Shown here piece by piece: positions 46,816-58,957 of a stretch of DNA of 64,000 bases; within the stretch, counting starts at the first letter, position 1; every line of letters starts with the position of its first letter. Position numbers and translations under genes: made by a program. The notes beneath the pieces are model-generated. The model did no database searches. It was not told the DNA's origin and worked only from the letters and a program-made list of their open reading frames with translations. This stretch comes from Phragmites australis. Its lineage: Eukaryota; Streptophyta; Magnoliopsida; Poales; Poaceae. The stretch covers positions 16,177,146 through 16,241,145 of the forward strand of contig NC_084940.1 in assembly GCF_958298935.1 (NCBI RefSeq). The letters are read 5' to 3'.

Positions 46816-48290
46816 CATATGCAAAAACACTTTCTTTATTAAGCACAGTGGAACGCCCTCTTTTGGCAGATTACAAAGTTCTCACAGAAGCTCTCACCTA
46901 AGCATAGGCTAAGTACTTCTCTCTCCCTCTCCATACAACAGAAGTGGAGGACTCTCAAAACTCTCCAAAAACTCGCAAAGGCTCTACCTATTCTACCAGC
47001 CATACATCTCTATTTATAGGCCAAGGGGGCTTACTTAACTCTTAAGCAATTATGTTCCTAAACTACCCTTCACTTACAATACACTCCCACCTATCACCGG
47101 AGGTAGTTTCGTCCAAACTTTTCTCTGTCCATTTGATGAACGTCCTTTATGACTTAGCTTCACCTCAACACAAGCTTCATGATGATGTCACGTGCACTCC
47201 ATCCTTCCACGGTTTTTGTGGCTAAACAGGGAAACAGCCTTGCATGCTTCTCAAAGCTTGACTCACAGCCACTTGCTTACACCTTAAGCAAGTTTTTCGA
47301 TGTTGACGCGTGTCCTTCGTCTTGCGATCTTGACCACCGGCTAGTCTCTCCCGCTCCCAATCCCTCCAGGCCATCACTTCCACCAGCATCCTCTTCGCTT
47401 GACTTCGTCAACATGCCATCTTCATACTTCCTTCCACGCTTTACTTGATCTCCATGTGCACATCTAAGATCACCCTCAAATCCGCCCCGACTCCCTCGAT
47501 CATTCGGCACCAAGCTGCCCGCTTAGCCCCTATCTTCCCACCGTCGGACACCAAGTTGCATCCACCACCTATACACCATGAGACAAGCAAACATGTATAT
47601 CCAACACCATTTAACTCCATCAAAAGTTAGTCGGAATCTAAATCCCTGCAAAAATGATAATTCTATGAAAATCATGAACGCCTGATGATTCGATGTTAAC
47701 TCCTTCTAAGCACGGACCATCCGATGTGTTCAACTCATCAGACCGGCCATTTTGCAATCCTTTTTGCAAGAAATGCTCTGGCATGCTGTTCATTTCATCG
47801 CCGAACCATCCAACCTATATATCTTCACCGGACCACCATTTACATCCTCTCTCCAAGAAATTCTCCGGTGTATTCTCTGGCATTTACATCTTCCATTGTC
47901 GGACCATCCGGCGTATGTGAGTCCACCAGAGTCGATTTGCAACCTCTCTGTAAGAAATGCTCCAGCGTTCAATGTGGCCATCGCCGGACCATCCGACGTG
48001 TACTTTAATTTTTTGCTTCTGAGTTGAAATGCTCTGGTGTGTACTTCTTCTAAATGTTGAACCATCCAGCATTTTCAAAATCCTAGGTGCTGGACCATCC
48101 AGCGTGTACAATTTTCCTGAACTCAGAGACAAATATGCCAACTCTATTTTTCTGTGCACTTTGGTTAGTGATGATCGTAGTTGCAGCACATATACATGCT
48201 TATACAATCCAACAATCATCAAACCAAATCAACACACTTGTCAATCACTAATAATATATAAACCAAGTCACATTTTCACTTTGTTTCTCA
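46816..48290 (-). repeat. Copia C 5' LTR, truncated at its inner end
   Basis: It matches 36161-37639 of the other LTR and ends GTTTCTCA at 48290. The counterpart of 35652-36160 is missing; CATATGCAAAAAC at 46816 directly joins gag. CCATCCGGCG-type words recur at 47710-48110. Confidence 0.85.
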
Positions 48291-48295
48291 CCTTA
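48291..48295. repeat. Target site duplication of copia C, right copy (CCTTA)
   Basis: Identical to 35647-35651. After it the TNP2 frame resumes with LMMPLLIGRQIQPGND. Confidence 0.9.
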
Positions 48296-50361
48296 TGATG
48301 CCATTGTTGATTGGAAGGCAAATTCAACCTGGTAATGATATGGAGGTGTACCTCAAACCATTGGTTGAAGATATCTTCTTATAATGTGGAATGATGGCGT
48401 ACATATATGGGATGAGTATGAACGTGAGAACTTCACCCTATGCGCAATGTTGTTTGTAACAATTCAAGATTGGCCTACTCTTGGTAACCTATCAGAACAG
48501 TCGATAAAAGTATACGATGCATGTGTCCAATCCTTAGAAGATACAATGGGCCGGTGCCTGAAGAACTCTCAAAAAATGGTTTATGTGTCACCGTATGTTC
48601 CTTCGTCTAGATCACCCGTACCACATAAAGGCAAGAGCTTTTGATGGGACAAGGGAGACTGGTCAAGCTCCGAAGATTCGCACATAAAAACATGTATTTG
48701 AGATGGTAAAGGATATTAGAGTTGTCCTTGGAAAGGGTGAGACAATAAAAAATTCCTGAGTGCAAAAACAGCTCCTATGTGAAAAAAGAGATCAATATTT
48801 TAGGACCTACCTTATTAGCAGGACTTGGAGGTCCGACACACACTTGACGTCATGGACATTTAGAAGAACTTGTTTGACAGCTTAATTGGAACCTTACTAG
48901 ATATACCTGGCAAAACAAAAGATATACTCCAAACACGAATGTACCTGAAAGATATGAAACTTGAATGACCTGCATCCTAAAGGACTGGACAACGGGAGAA
49001 AGTAGCTACCTACGACTTGCCACACTCTGAGCAAGGAAGAGAAACATAGCCTGTGTGGTTGCTTGCATGAAGTCAAAGTTTAGTCTGGATACTCTGCCAA
49101 CGTAACGAGACTAGTATCGATGAAAGATTTGAAACTAGTTGGCATGAAGTCTCATGACTCCCGGAGAAAGTCCAAGACTCGATCATAAAGTTGTGTTCAT
49201 TCTTCAACACGATCTCACAGAAGGTTATCGATTTGTTAAAACTAGAAAAGTTGTAGGATGATGTGATCCATACTCTATGCCGACTTGAGATGTGTTTCCT
49301 TCCATCTTTTTTGATATTATGACCCATCTCGTTGTTCACATCATAAGAGAGATAAAGATCATTGGCTCCATGTTTCTTCATCAGATATATTCTTTCGAGG
49401 GATTGATGGGGGTTCTAAAGAAATATGTTTATAACCAAGGTCAGTCGGAAGGTTGCATTGCCACAGGGGGGAACCGAGGAGGTCGTTGAGTTTTGCGTCG
49501 ACTACATGAATTTCAAACCGATTGGTGTGCCTATATCTCGCCATGAGGGGAGGCTACAGGGGATAGTGGCGATAGGTGTGAAATCAGTCCGTACAACCCA
49601 TTGTGTTTTCTTCACTCAAGCACATTTCATAGTTCTGCAACAATTAGTTATACTGGGCCCATATGTCAATATGCACGTGTACATGCTATGCACCACAAGC
49701 CTAACAAAGTCAGAGGATTAGATCGCGAGAGAGCATTGAGATCATTTCAGCGACTGGTTGTATAGACACATGATGGGTAAGGATAGAGAAGATGATCAGT
49801 TGAAATTGCTGGCTCATAGACCATCAACTACAATCCAGATATTCCAAGGAAACTACATCAAATATACATTTTATATGAGAGCACAAGATGACAAGAGCAC
49901 TAACCAAAATAGCGATGTACGTATCGATGCCTATGACAACAATAGCAATAAGGAGACCTACTATGGATTCATAGAGGAGATTTTAGCTCCAGTATGGACC
50001 ATTGAATGTCCCTCTTTTTCAGTGCTAATGGGTCAGACTCTCAGGAGTAGTGAACATCGACAATTACGGTATGACTACCTTGGACCACAAACTTGTCAGT
50101 TACAAAGAAGAACTATTCATATTTGCCAATGATGTTACACAAGTCTTCTATGTAAGGGACCTGACTGACAAGCAGCGCCACGTGATTCTTCAAGGAAAAA
50201 GAAAGATTGTCGGAGTTGAAAATATCATCGATGAGGAAGACTACAATAAATTCGACGACAACCCTCCTTTTGGAGAGAACGTTGACCTAAGTCAAATAAA
50301 AGACATTGAGGAAGCTACTTACATACGTTGTCATCATAACGAAAGTCTAATCGTTAAATGA
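48296..50361 (+). pseudogene. CACTA-2 TNP2 transposase, C-terminal part with DUF4218/DUF4216-like regions
   Basis: The frame continues from the first part with QPGNDMEVYLKPLVEDI, then WDEYERENFTLCAMLFVT and QDWPTLGNLSEQS (48400-48500), KMVYVSPY and FDGTRE (48580-48650). From 49290 it reads FFDIMTHLVVHIIREIK and SFEGLMGVLKKYVYN, typical of DUF4218. From 49490 it reads VVEFCVDYMN and GVPISRHEGRL, and from 50050 NIDNYGMTTLDHKLVSY, with the stop at 50359-50361. TNP2 binds the CACTA ends and catalyses transposition. Stops and frame shifts (near 48382, 48650-49290, 49485, 49720) show that it is inactive. Confidence 0.85.
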
Positions 50362-50839
50362 AAAAAGCTTTGATGTATTCATTAAGGATTTGCTTAAATT
50401 TGTATTAATTAATGACATGTTGTTTCGTATTGATTAATTAAGGATATATATGCTTTAATGTAAATACTATTTTAATAAACTATATAAATACCGTAAACAA
50501 AATACTATACAAAACATTAAGAAAATGATTTAATGTAAATACCATGATTTAATAAACTACATGAATAAACATAAAAATGCCTCTAAATGTTATTTTAATA
50601 AACTATAAAAATACGTGCATCACTACCAGTTTTAGTATAGAGCTGACAATGATACCTTGTATCTCAGCCAGTTGTAGTACAAAACTGGCAGTGTTACCCC
50701 TAACATCACCGCTGGTAGTGATACTATAATGAAGTGATCATAACTAAGGCTTTAGCATACAACCAGCAGTGATACTTTTGAGTATAAATTCGGCAATCCT
50801 TAGCCGCAACACCCAAAATTTCTAACTCCCGCCTCCCTA

Positions 50840-51080
50840 ACGTTATCGCAATGACGCCCGATGCCCCAGTGCCCCGCCACCCCAGCACCTGATCGCTGCC
50901 CCAACAATCGTCCACTGGCCCAGTGCCCCACCGCCCATCCGCCACCAGGTGGCCTGGTGCTCTGCCACCCCGGTGCCCGTTGCCCTGACACCCCAGTGCC
51001 CAGTGGACTTGATGCTCGTTGCTCCAGTGCCCCATCGCCCCACTTCCACCAGATGCCCTGCCACCACTCTGGTTGCCTCA
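50840..51080. repeat. C-rich low-complexity repeat
   Basis: Short variants of CCCCAGTGCCC and GCCACCCC recur about a dozen times. They create open frames on both strands (50724-51140) that are judged non-genic. Confidence 0.65.
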
Positions 51081-51223
51081 ACTTTGCCTCTGCAGGATTT
51101 CAGTGAGGCATCTTCTCTTTGTGGGCTTCAACTGAGCTGAGTTGTCCGCCTTCAAGCGATAAGATGTGATTTTGTAAGATATGAATTGTGTCAAATGTGA
51201 TTTATTGAGTTTAATGCAATTCA

Positions 51224-51612
51224 AATTTGGAGAACTGAATTGGAGATATGAAATTGTCTTCAAATGTGATGCTTAGTTTGTAAAAGTCTCATTCATTGAG
51301 AATTTAATTTGATATTGAATTTGTACCAAAAAATTTGGAGAACTAGATTGGAGGTCTGAAATTGTCTTCAAATATGATGCTTATTTTTTACAAGTATCAT
51401 TCATTGAGAATTTAATTTGATATTTAATTTGTACCAAAAATTTTAGAGAAACTAAATTGGAGATCTAAAATTATGTTCAAATTTGATGTTTAGTTTGTAC
51501 AAGTCTCGCTCATTGAGAATTTAATTTGATATTGAATTTGTACTAACAAATTTGGAGAACTAAATTGGAGATATAAAATTGTCTTGAAATGTGATGCTTA
51601 GTTTGTACAAGC
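51224..51612. repeat. Tandem repeat, four copies of about 108 bases
   Basis: Units begin AATTTGGAGAACT at 51224 and 51332, a diverged copy begins near 51439, and another at 51549. Each continues through GGAGAT, GTCTTCAAATGTGATGCTTAG and (except the last) CATTGAGAATTTAATTTGATA. Copies differ by scattered substitutions. Confidence 0.85.
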
Positions 51613-51829
51613 TGCAAAGTGAAGAACATTGTGGTGTCAATCCTTGGTCTTATTTTCATATTTGTAATTTATGTTCACATTTAACACAATGGCATACATA
51701 TATCAAGTGAAACTTCCTGTGGACATTGTGGTATCAATCCTTGGTCTTTCTTTTCATAAATGTATTTTTTTGCTATCATAAAGAAATGTGTATATAGAAA
51801 TTGCACCTCCAAAAGCATGTCCCCCCTCC

Positions 51830-52827
51830 TCGAACTAGGGTGCAACATCAGATGGAGATGTGCATGTGAACATGGAGCAGACAAGGAATGAGAGTCCAAA
51901 AAGTGAAAGCCCAAGTGAGTACCTCAACTTAGATCACCCTGACGATCTAGAGGTTTAGACCTCGACTGATGCTATAGATGGTCAGATGTCACAAGTACTG
52001 AGAAGGCGTGGCCGAGGTCCCATCAAGTTGTCTACGGGATTCTTTGTCATCACAAAGATTGACGAAATCAGGGAGCCTTTGAAGCCATCAAATATAATGG
52101 GGCCATACAAGACAACATGTGGGGTTCTCGTTAGGGATCAGGTTCCAATCAGCTATAGAAGTTGGAGAGGCCGCCTAGATAACCAGCAGGTCATTCCCAA
52201 TGACATCAAGAAAATTTTGTGGGAGAAGTTGACAGATAAGTTTGAGTTCCCGAAAGGGTGCAACCTTGAACGAGCGAAGTCTTGTGCATTAAACGTAATG
52301 GCTAACTCTTTTAAGAATTACAAAGGTTTTTTGTACAGAGATTATGTGAGGAACGATCGAACACCAAACTTTAACGTTTATCCTACGTTGCAAGATTAAT
52401 GAATTCATGCAGTACAAGCAATCGAAGGAAGCAATTAAGCAAAGTGAGGCAAACAAGGCCAACTCCGAAAAGAATATTTACCATCACAGACTAGGCACGC
52501 ATAGCTATGCGAAGAAATTACCCAATTGGGAGAAGAAGGAAGAAGAACTAGCTTGCAACAGAGTTACACCTGTGATGGCTTAGTGGATTCCACGACCAAA
52601 ACACTATTTGTACACGAGGGGGTGACTCTTTCGGATGACAGCCAACTATGCTTCCGAAACGAAAAAGATCAAGAGGTGATGCAAAGTATCACGGATGCCC
52701 ACTCCTAGAGTTCCCAAGGCTCTTTTAGGGCAGATAGGGAGAAGGACGAGCTAACCTTGGAACTAGGAAATAAGGTGCACCCTAGCTACTGTCGAGACCG
52801 ATTCAAGAAACAAACCAATCTCTTCTA
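51830..52827 (+). pseudogene. CACTA-2 second ORF, transposase-24-like part
   Basis: An acidic leader (MEQTRNESPKSESPSEYL near 51870) precedes RRRGRGPIKLSTGFFVI (52000), CGVLVRDQVPISYRSWRGR (52120), KKILWEKLTDKFEFP (52210) and ERAKSCALNVMANSFKNYK (52270). This matches the plant transposase (Ptta/En/Spm) family. After a frame change the sequence continues with QYKQSKEAIKQSEANKAN, KYHG-type and ARGG-like positions to DELTLELGNKVHP at 52750. Its role in CACTA elements is thought to be DNA binding together with TNP2. The chain is cut at 52827 by an LTR insertion. Confidence 0.75.
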
Positions 52828-55800
52828 TGTGCTGAGCCCAGGAATCAATCTCAACACACAGTGACTTTATTGATGATAATCATTACAATATCCATACCTT
52901 AATCGACAAATGGTCTTACAAAAGACCTTCAAAGGTTGAAGAACCAAATAAAATTCTGCAGTGGATCCTAAGCGTAGTCTTCATCTTCACTGATAACTCC
53001 ACAGGATAAATCGATGTAGAACACCTCTCTAGAATGCATCCTCCATGATGTCTTCCAATTCTTGCCCAACTGAGTGTTTTGGTAAATAGCAAGTGTGAGC
53101 ACATATCGTACTCAGCAAGTTGTGAAGGAATAGTATGCATATGAAGGCTTTAACAAGAATATGGCTAAATGGCTCTAATGCATAAAACATCATTTACATA
53201 AAATAATTTGAAAAGCGATAATTAAGTGAATAGCAAACCACCTCAAGATTTCATCCATCCTGACTTAACCAAATTGACCACCTCAACCAAAGTTCTAACC
53301 ACCAAGGTTGAATAACCAACACCTCAACCATGTCTCCCACCGCCAAAGTTGAACTACTGACCAACCACGTCAACCACGATTTCCACCATCATGATTGACC
53401 CATATCTCAATTGTGGTTCCCACTGCCATAGTTGACCACACTAACTAAACCATCAAGTTATAATCACGGTAGGTTTTTCGTGCCGCTCGTGACTATGAGC
53501 ATGGCTGAATATTCAGTTTTAACTCTATAGAGGTTGTACTTTACCCACAAGTCATGATTTAGTCACCCGCAAGCGGGTGACTAAGTCTCCATTTTGCCCG
53601 TGTTGATCAGGCACACTGCACACTACCAAGGTGTGTGGCCAAGAGATCACCACAAAGCCTTTACAATGCCCCTCTCAGCACATGTCTACCTGCTCAGGTT
53701 TCACTACCGTGTGATTCCACCTCAACAATAGTAGTCCCCTCTTGCGCCTTTTAGATCCTAAGACTTTGCGTCCATTCACTGCTTTCTGCCTGGTCTACAC
53801 TATGCTGAGAGTAAGCAAATTACTTGGCTAGGCCTATCCCATAATAGGCTTGTGGTTGTACTGTAAACACAAAAAGATTACCCTACGAACCGGTCCTTAG
53901 ATTTGAGCAAGACTACCACTTTTCCAACCATATATCTCATCATACCACCTGCTCAAATCCCTATACCATGTTGCAACAAAATTTATTCCATCATATTTTA
54001 TCATTGTTGCATAGGACCATTGTCAAGTTTGTGGAACAATTATCATGTTTACCATCCCAAAGCAAGGCTAAGCATCATCTACCCTTCCATAACCCAAAAC
54101 CATACTAAGGCAACAAGGATGATAAGGAAAGAACTAGGGTAAAGTCTAACACATGGGATTCCCAACAATTTATTAGCATGCATGTTTATAAAACAAAATA
54201 TTTGTAAAACTGGGATAAATATGTTCAAGAACACAACTTGTCTTCACTCGACTCAGATGGGTCTTGAGCGAAGTCTTGGTCTTGAAGTCGTTCTAGCTCC
54301 TTCAGAACGTTGGCGTCTACTCGCGAAAATAAGCGAAAAGTCAACACATAAACACCAAAATCCAAAAAGAACCAATTATCATACAACAAACATCATCACA
54401 CACAAGATCATGCTTTTCCGGACAATCCGGTGAAAGAACGGGTCAAAACGGAGCTACGGTTGACAAGTTATGATTTTCTAAAGATCAAAATAGGACTAAA
54501 AAGATTATCTACAGATGAAATTATATTGCTAGAAATTTTTTAGTATTTTCCACAGTCATCTATGATTTTCTGAGATTTTCTAGAATTTTTCTTATATTTA
54601 TTAGCATTTATTTGATTTATAAAACTATATAAAACATTAAACATAATTAAATAACATTATAGAAACATTATTAAACATTACTACAACTATTTCATATTTT
54701 ATCCTATTTATGGAATTATTTTTATTCTAGATAACATTATTTAAACCATAGAAAGAAAACATTAAGCAAAAACAAACATTTCTTTGAATAATAAAACACT
54801 ATAAACATCATGGAAACTATTTTACATAAGGATATCCTAATTTTATAATTATTTTTATTGAGGTCAATATATGTTTGAATTATTCAACTAAGGAAACATT
54901 ATATATAGTATTAAAAAAACTATTAAACACAATTAATTAAACATATAAAATATTATTAAACATTATTAGAATTTAATTCCCTATTTATTATTGTTTTTAA
55001 AATTATTTTCATACTGAAAATCTAATTATTGTGCAATATATATCAATTATGATGTCATCACATCAGAAAAAGAAAAAGAAAGTTGACTAGGTCGGCTAAC
55101 TGGGCTGTTTAGCTGATGTGTCATGACACATCAGCGGATTGGCTGACGTGGCAGGGTGAGGTGGCGTGATGACATGGCTTAGGAGCTGCTTGGATTATGT
55201 TGGCCACATGGTTGCCTTTGATTGGTGGACGAAGGGGTATGGAATCCTTTTAATCTAGACCATTTAGTTGAATCCAATGGATGAGGATAGATGGCGCCAG
55301 CGACAGTGAGGAGACGGCAGTGGTCGAGGTTCCTCGGCAGAGATCTTACCGAAGATCGGCTCAAACCTCATTTCTGAACTCGGTACACGACGGTGAGCGG
55401 CGGAAGAGCACAAGACGGGGTCAGAAAACTCACCTCAGGCTTCGATGACGCCGGTGAAGCAGTGAGATGAGCTGGTGGCGGTATAAAGCAGCAGCGGAGC
55501 TCGAGCATCAACGGGGAGGGCTCTCCGGTGCATGATCGATGACAATGAGGCTCGGGGAAACATCGGCGACCTCGTGCGATGCATCTAGGCGACTAGGTGA
55601 TGGTAATGTGGCACGGGAACGGCGTGTCAGCGAGTAGACCGAAAAGCGGCAATGTGGCTTCTGCATCGGGACATGGTGCTGCGGAGTCGCCCTCGCATCG
55701 ACGAGTTGGGGAAAAAGTTTGGGATGCTCTGGGGATGGCGTAGTGTCGCAAAAACCCGAACTCGATCTCTCTCTTAAATGTACGGGGCTTAGAGATAGGG

Positions 55801-56602
55801 CTTGGCTAAAGCTTGTGGGACTCACAGGGATTCAAATCAGAGGCTTCTAGATGATCTCCCCTACGGGTTGGACGTCGATTCGACGGCTGGAGCACGGGCT
55901 CATGCTGGAGGTGAACTCTTGCTCAAGGTAGGGGATGGGCATGACATGCGGGCTCAGTTGGTCAGCGGCTTGGAGCGGAGGCGAGCCGACGTGGGTGTGC
56001 GTTTCAGAGGCGGAAGCGACAAGGGGGCAGCCGGGTTGAGCGCACGCTAAGCGGGAGAAAGGCGAGCGGTAGTGGCTTAGGCCGGTTGGCTGTGCAGCCC
56101 AGGTAGAAGAGAAGGAATGGAGGGAAGGGAAGAATGGGCCAGCTGTCCGAGTGTGCTGCGAGAAGGGAGAAAGGAGAGAGGGAAAAGCCGGCTCGGGCTA
56201 GACTGGATCAAAGAGAAAAGAGGGGAGGAGAGATGGATTCAGCCTTTTAACTTTAAAAACTTTTCTTTTTTCCTTTTCTATTCTGTCATGTATATACACA
56301 TGTATACATACAATGTATATACCCCATATATATTTATATTAGCTCACATAATCAAGCAGTCAACCAATCGAACAATTATATAATCAACTAATATATACAG
56401 ACATACATATGGATATTCTTTTATAAGAAAATTAGCCCTCAATGAGTATATGTATTTATATATATAACACATACTCATATATATGTGTATATGCATAAAA
56501 GAACACATACACACTTAGGAATTTTATTTAGTTTTGTAAACCACTATTATTTTCTTTGAAAAAGTTTTTATTTTCTTGATTTTAAAATTTTGGGCTGTTA
56601 CA
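52828..56602 (-). mobile_element. Solo-LTR-like insertion (3.8 kb) in the CACTA-2 second ORF
   Basis: The plus strand begins TGTGCTGAGCCCAGG and ends TTTTGGGCTGTTACA, so the minus strand starts TGTAACAGCCC and ends GGCTCAGCACA, the form of many gypsy LTRs. No gag or pol is inside. It contains CAACC-rich imperfect repeats at 53250-53450, an AT-rich middle (54500-55060) and a GC-rich leader-like part (55130-56210). The ORF2 frame is broken on both sides. The flanks TTCTA and GCTGC do not match, so no target duplication is confirmed and the ends may be off by some bases. Confidence 0.55.
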
Positions 56603-57690
56603 GCTGCACATGATGCCAAGGTTTGAGGCCTTCAAAAAACTCCTTCAAGAAAGATTCCAAGAGTTATAGGAGTTAGAAGAGAAGTAAATAAGAAATACAA
56701 GATGTCTTAGCTCTTGTAAGAGAAGAACTGCAACAAGAGAGACAGATGACGGTAGCCCATATACGACAAGCCGTACAAGAAGCCATCGGCCAGCAGCAAG
56801 TACAAGACAATGATGCTGTTCTCCACAGCCGTGGTACTCATCGGAGTAGCTGTGCATCCACGAGAATTCCCAAAGATGAATTATGCCATTATCCTGCGGA
56901 CGATATCAAAGAAACCACATAGTGCAAGCTTGCCACGCCCATTGCGAACGTTATCACCAAGGTGGCTTTCGGCTTGGCTTGGCCATGCATTGAAGTCGGG
57001 GTTCTGTTCAACAATCGCCTGATAACACCAGGATACACCAGGGTCCAAGTAGATAGCATACTACTGAGGTACCACAAAATAGACATGGATATCTCCGGAG
57101 AGACAGGGAAGAAGAAACTGAGAGTAAACATTGGTAATTTTGTACTGTGGCATCAGCAATACATATTGTTTGGTAAAGACATAGATGATGAAGAAGAGGA
57201 GATGGACTCACATGGATACCTCCCTTCACCGAGAAGATCTCTGACCCCTGATTCACATCGACACAAAAGATCTTCAATTCCTCCTCCGCCAACACCTGCC
57301 CCAACAAGAGGTCTGAATCCTCCGCTGCCAGCATCTGCACCACTTAGAAGTTTGAGTCCTCTGTCACCAACAGCTGCATCGTCTAAGAAGTGGATTTCAT
57401 CTAAGAAATCGCTTTCATCTCAAAAGCAGGTGCCACCTAAGATGTTAGCACTACCTCAGCAATCAGAACAAGCTCCTGAGGAATTGAGATGGATAATGAA
57501 TGCTAGTGTAACTGCACACTTCAAGTCGGCTCTGCCTAAGAAGAAGGATCCAATCGATCCTACATCGCAGAAGTTTTTCATATCCATGGAGAAACAAAAA
57601 TATACATGGGCGCCAGATCCAAAGCCTAAATTGGACTACGAGCACATCAGGGATAAGCCTTACTTGAAGGATGCCACGATGCAATAGTTT
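56603..57690 (+). pseudogene. CACTA-2 second ORF, downstream part (coiled coil, DUF8039-like, Pro/Ser linker)
   Basis: After the LTR the sequence reads RFEAFKKLLQERFQEL, a Gln/Glu-rich coiled-coil segment (56690-56800), then KVAFGLAWPCIEVGVLFN near 56965 and GYTRVQVDSILLRYHKIDMDI, resembling the DUF8039 domain found in grass CACTA ORFs. A long Pro/Ser-rich linker (57240-57450) follows, with SQKFFISMEKQKYTW near 57570. The open frame 56962-57687 covers 241 codons, the longest intact stretch of this element. Confidence 0.65.
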
Positions 57691-58271
57691 TTTTGCCGAA
57701 AGTGGACTTACAGTAAACCAAATTGATGGGGACACCCAAATTGACACTGCAAAGCTTAGATGGCCATTTAAGTTGGACACACCGCTAGTCAAACCAGATG
57801 TGATGGCCAACCTATCCTATCAAATGCGAAAATTCCATCAGTGGTACATGACAAAGTTGAGCATGGGCAGAGAAATGATCGGTGCTAGCTACGAAGATGA
57901 AGATTTGCACAACGGCACCAACATATTGTGGCTGGAATTCAAGAAAATTTATAAAGTGCAGACGATCTCTAACTTATTTCTTATGTACAATCTCCAACTT
58001 ATTTCTTATTTAGAATGGGGGTGCAGAAATGTAGAAAAGAGTGCATTTACAAAGTAGGATTCCTCGATCCAGCACTTACCAATGAGACGCTTGTCAGAGA
58101 AAAGCCAGACAACCTTGAGATATATGCGTGGCAGGCTATGGTCAAGCAACAATACAAGACATACATACCATTACCCTATAACTTTATGTATGTGTTTCCC
58201 TACATGCTCGTTCTACTCTTTTTATGTGCACCTTGATGTTAGGACTAATTAGCTACGGTGATATATATATA

Positions 58272-58313
<42 letters not shown>

Positions 58314-58957
58314 CCTATAATATATATGTATATAGCTCACAAAGGAGACCACAAATACAATTTCAACATGTAATAGATTTGCTAAATAGGTTAAGTCTAT
58401 CATTTTGTTATTCGCTCTAGTAATCTTCCATTTGATTGAATCTAAGTCTAGTAATACTATTCATAACCATGCATAGGGTATTCGCATGATACTATAAGGA
58501 AAGTGTTCAATTCCTTCCATAGACGAAGACCTTCAATGTCTGAACCAACTTTCCGGTATGTATGGAATATTTATGTCTCAAATCCCTATTAAATGACTAG
58601 TTCCATGCCGCTGATATTTATTTCTTGTTTCTGTGTAAGACGCAGGAACATGGCAACAATTTATGTAGCTTCTGTGCATGTGAGTTCATGCACACATTCA
58701 CCAGAGACAGGGTGCTCAAGATGATGCAAAGGTATGTAAATATATATTGATGCATGCTTCTCAGTTTCTATACATGTTATGTAGAATTGATTTATTCAAT
58801 TCTTCTAATGACAACTAATCAAGTTGAAAACAAGTAAACTTCTACAACATCACATCAACACCATTCAAGAACAACTTATCGGGTTCATCAATGATGAAGT
58901 GATCAGTGCAAAAGAAGAGTTTTATGAGCCAGCATATAAAGCACACACTACATGAGA
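57691..58957 (+). pseudogene. CACTA-2 C48 (Ulp1-like) protease
   Basis: The frame reads QLIDG-like then MANLSYQMRKFHQWYM (57810), LWLEFKKIY (57930), then CRNVEKSAFTKVGFLDP-like sequence (58020-58070) and KQQYKTYIPLPYNF (58150). The catalytic His-Trp that should follow is not found; a (TA)n tract lies at 58259-58308. Further exons show EHGNNLCSFCACEFMHTF (58650), where the Cys after Leu is the expected nucleophile, and EQLIGFINDEVISAKEEF (58870-58920), the usual end of this family. The stop is at 58952-58954. Confidence 0.65.

Larger units (their letters stand above)
35652..48290 (-). mobile_element. Copia C: 12.6-kb Ty1/copia element inside CACTA-2 TNP2
   Basis: Both LTRs, the polypurine tract and an exact 5-bp target duplication (CCTTA) are visible. 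Coding order on the minus strand is gag (46815 to 42200, with a 2.3-kb insertion), protease (about 42171), integrase (41930-40900), reverse transcriptase (about 40450-39530) and RNase H (39530-38971). Integrase before reverse transcriptase defines Ty1/copia. The long gag region with Lys/Asp-rich linker suggests the SIRE/Maximus lineage, not tested. The end of the 5' LTR, the primer-binding site and the gag start are deleted. Confidence 0.88.
50362..51830. other. CACTA-2 region between TNP2 and the second ORF
   Basis: No gene. Bases 50620-50790 hold words like AGTGATAC and CTGGCAGTG in both orientations, resembling the subterminal repeats. Bases 50840-51080 are C-rich with many GCCCCAGTGCCC-like words. 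Bases 51224-51612 are a tandem array listed separately. Confidence 0.6.

Noticed and set aside
47179..48298. Several open frames of 70-110 codons
   Set aside because: They lie in the copia C 5' LTR and reflect the repeated CCATCCGGCG-type words in several frames.
50724..51140. Open frames on both strands (up to 103 codons)
   Set aside because: They are produced by the C-rich low-complexity repeat.
55508..56383. Open frames in the GC-rich part of the LTR-like block, as host genes
   Set aside because: No domain or splice structure; position and composition match an LTR leader region.
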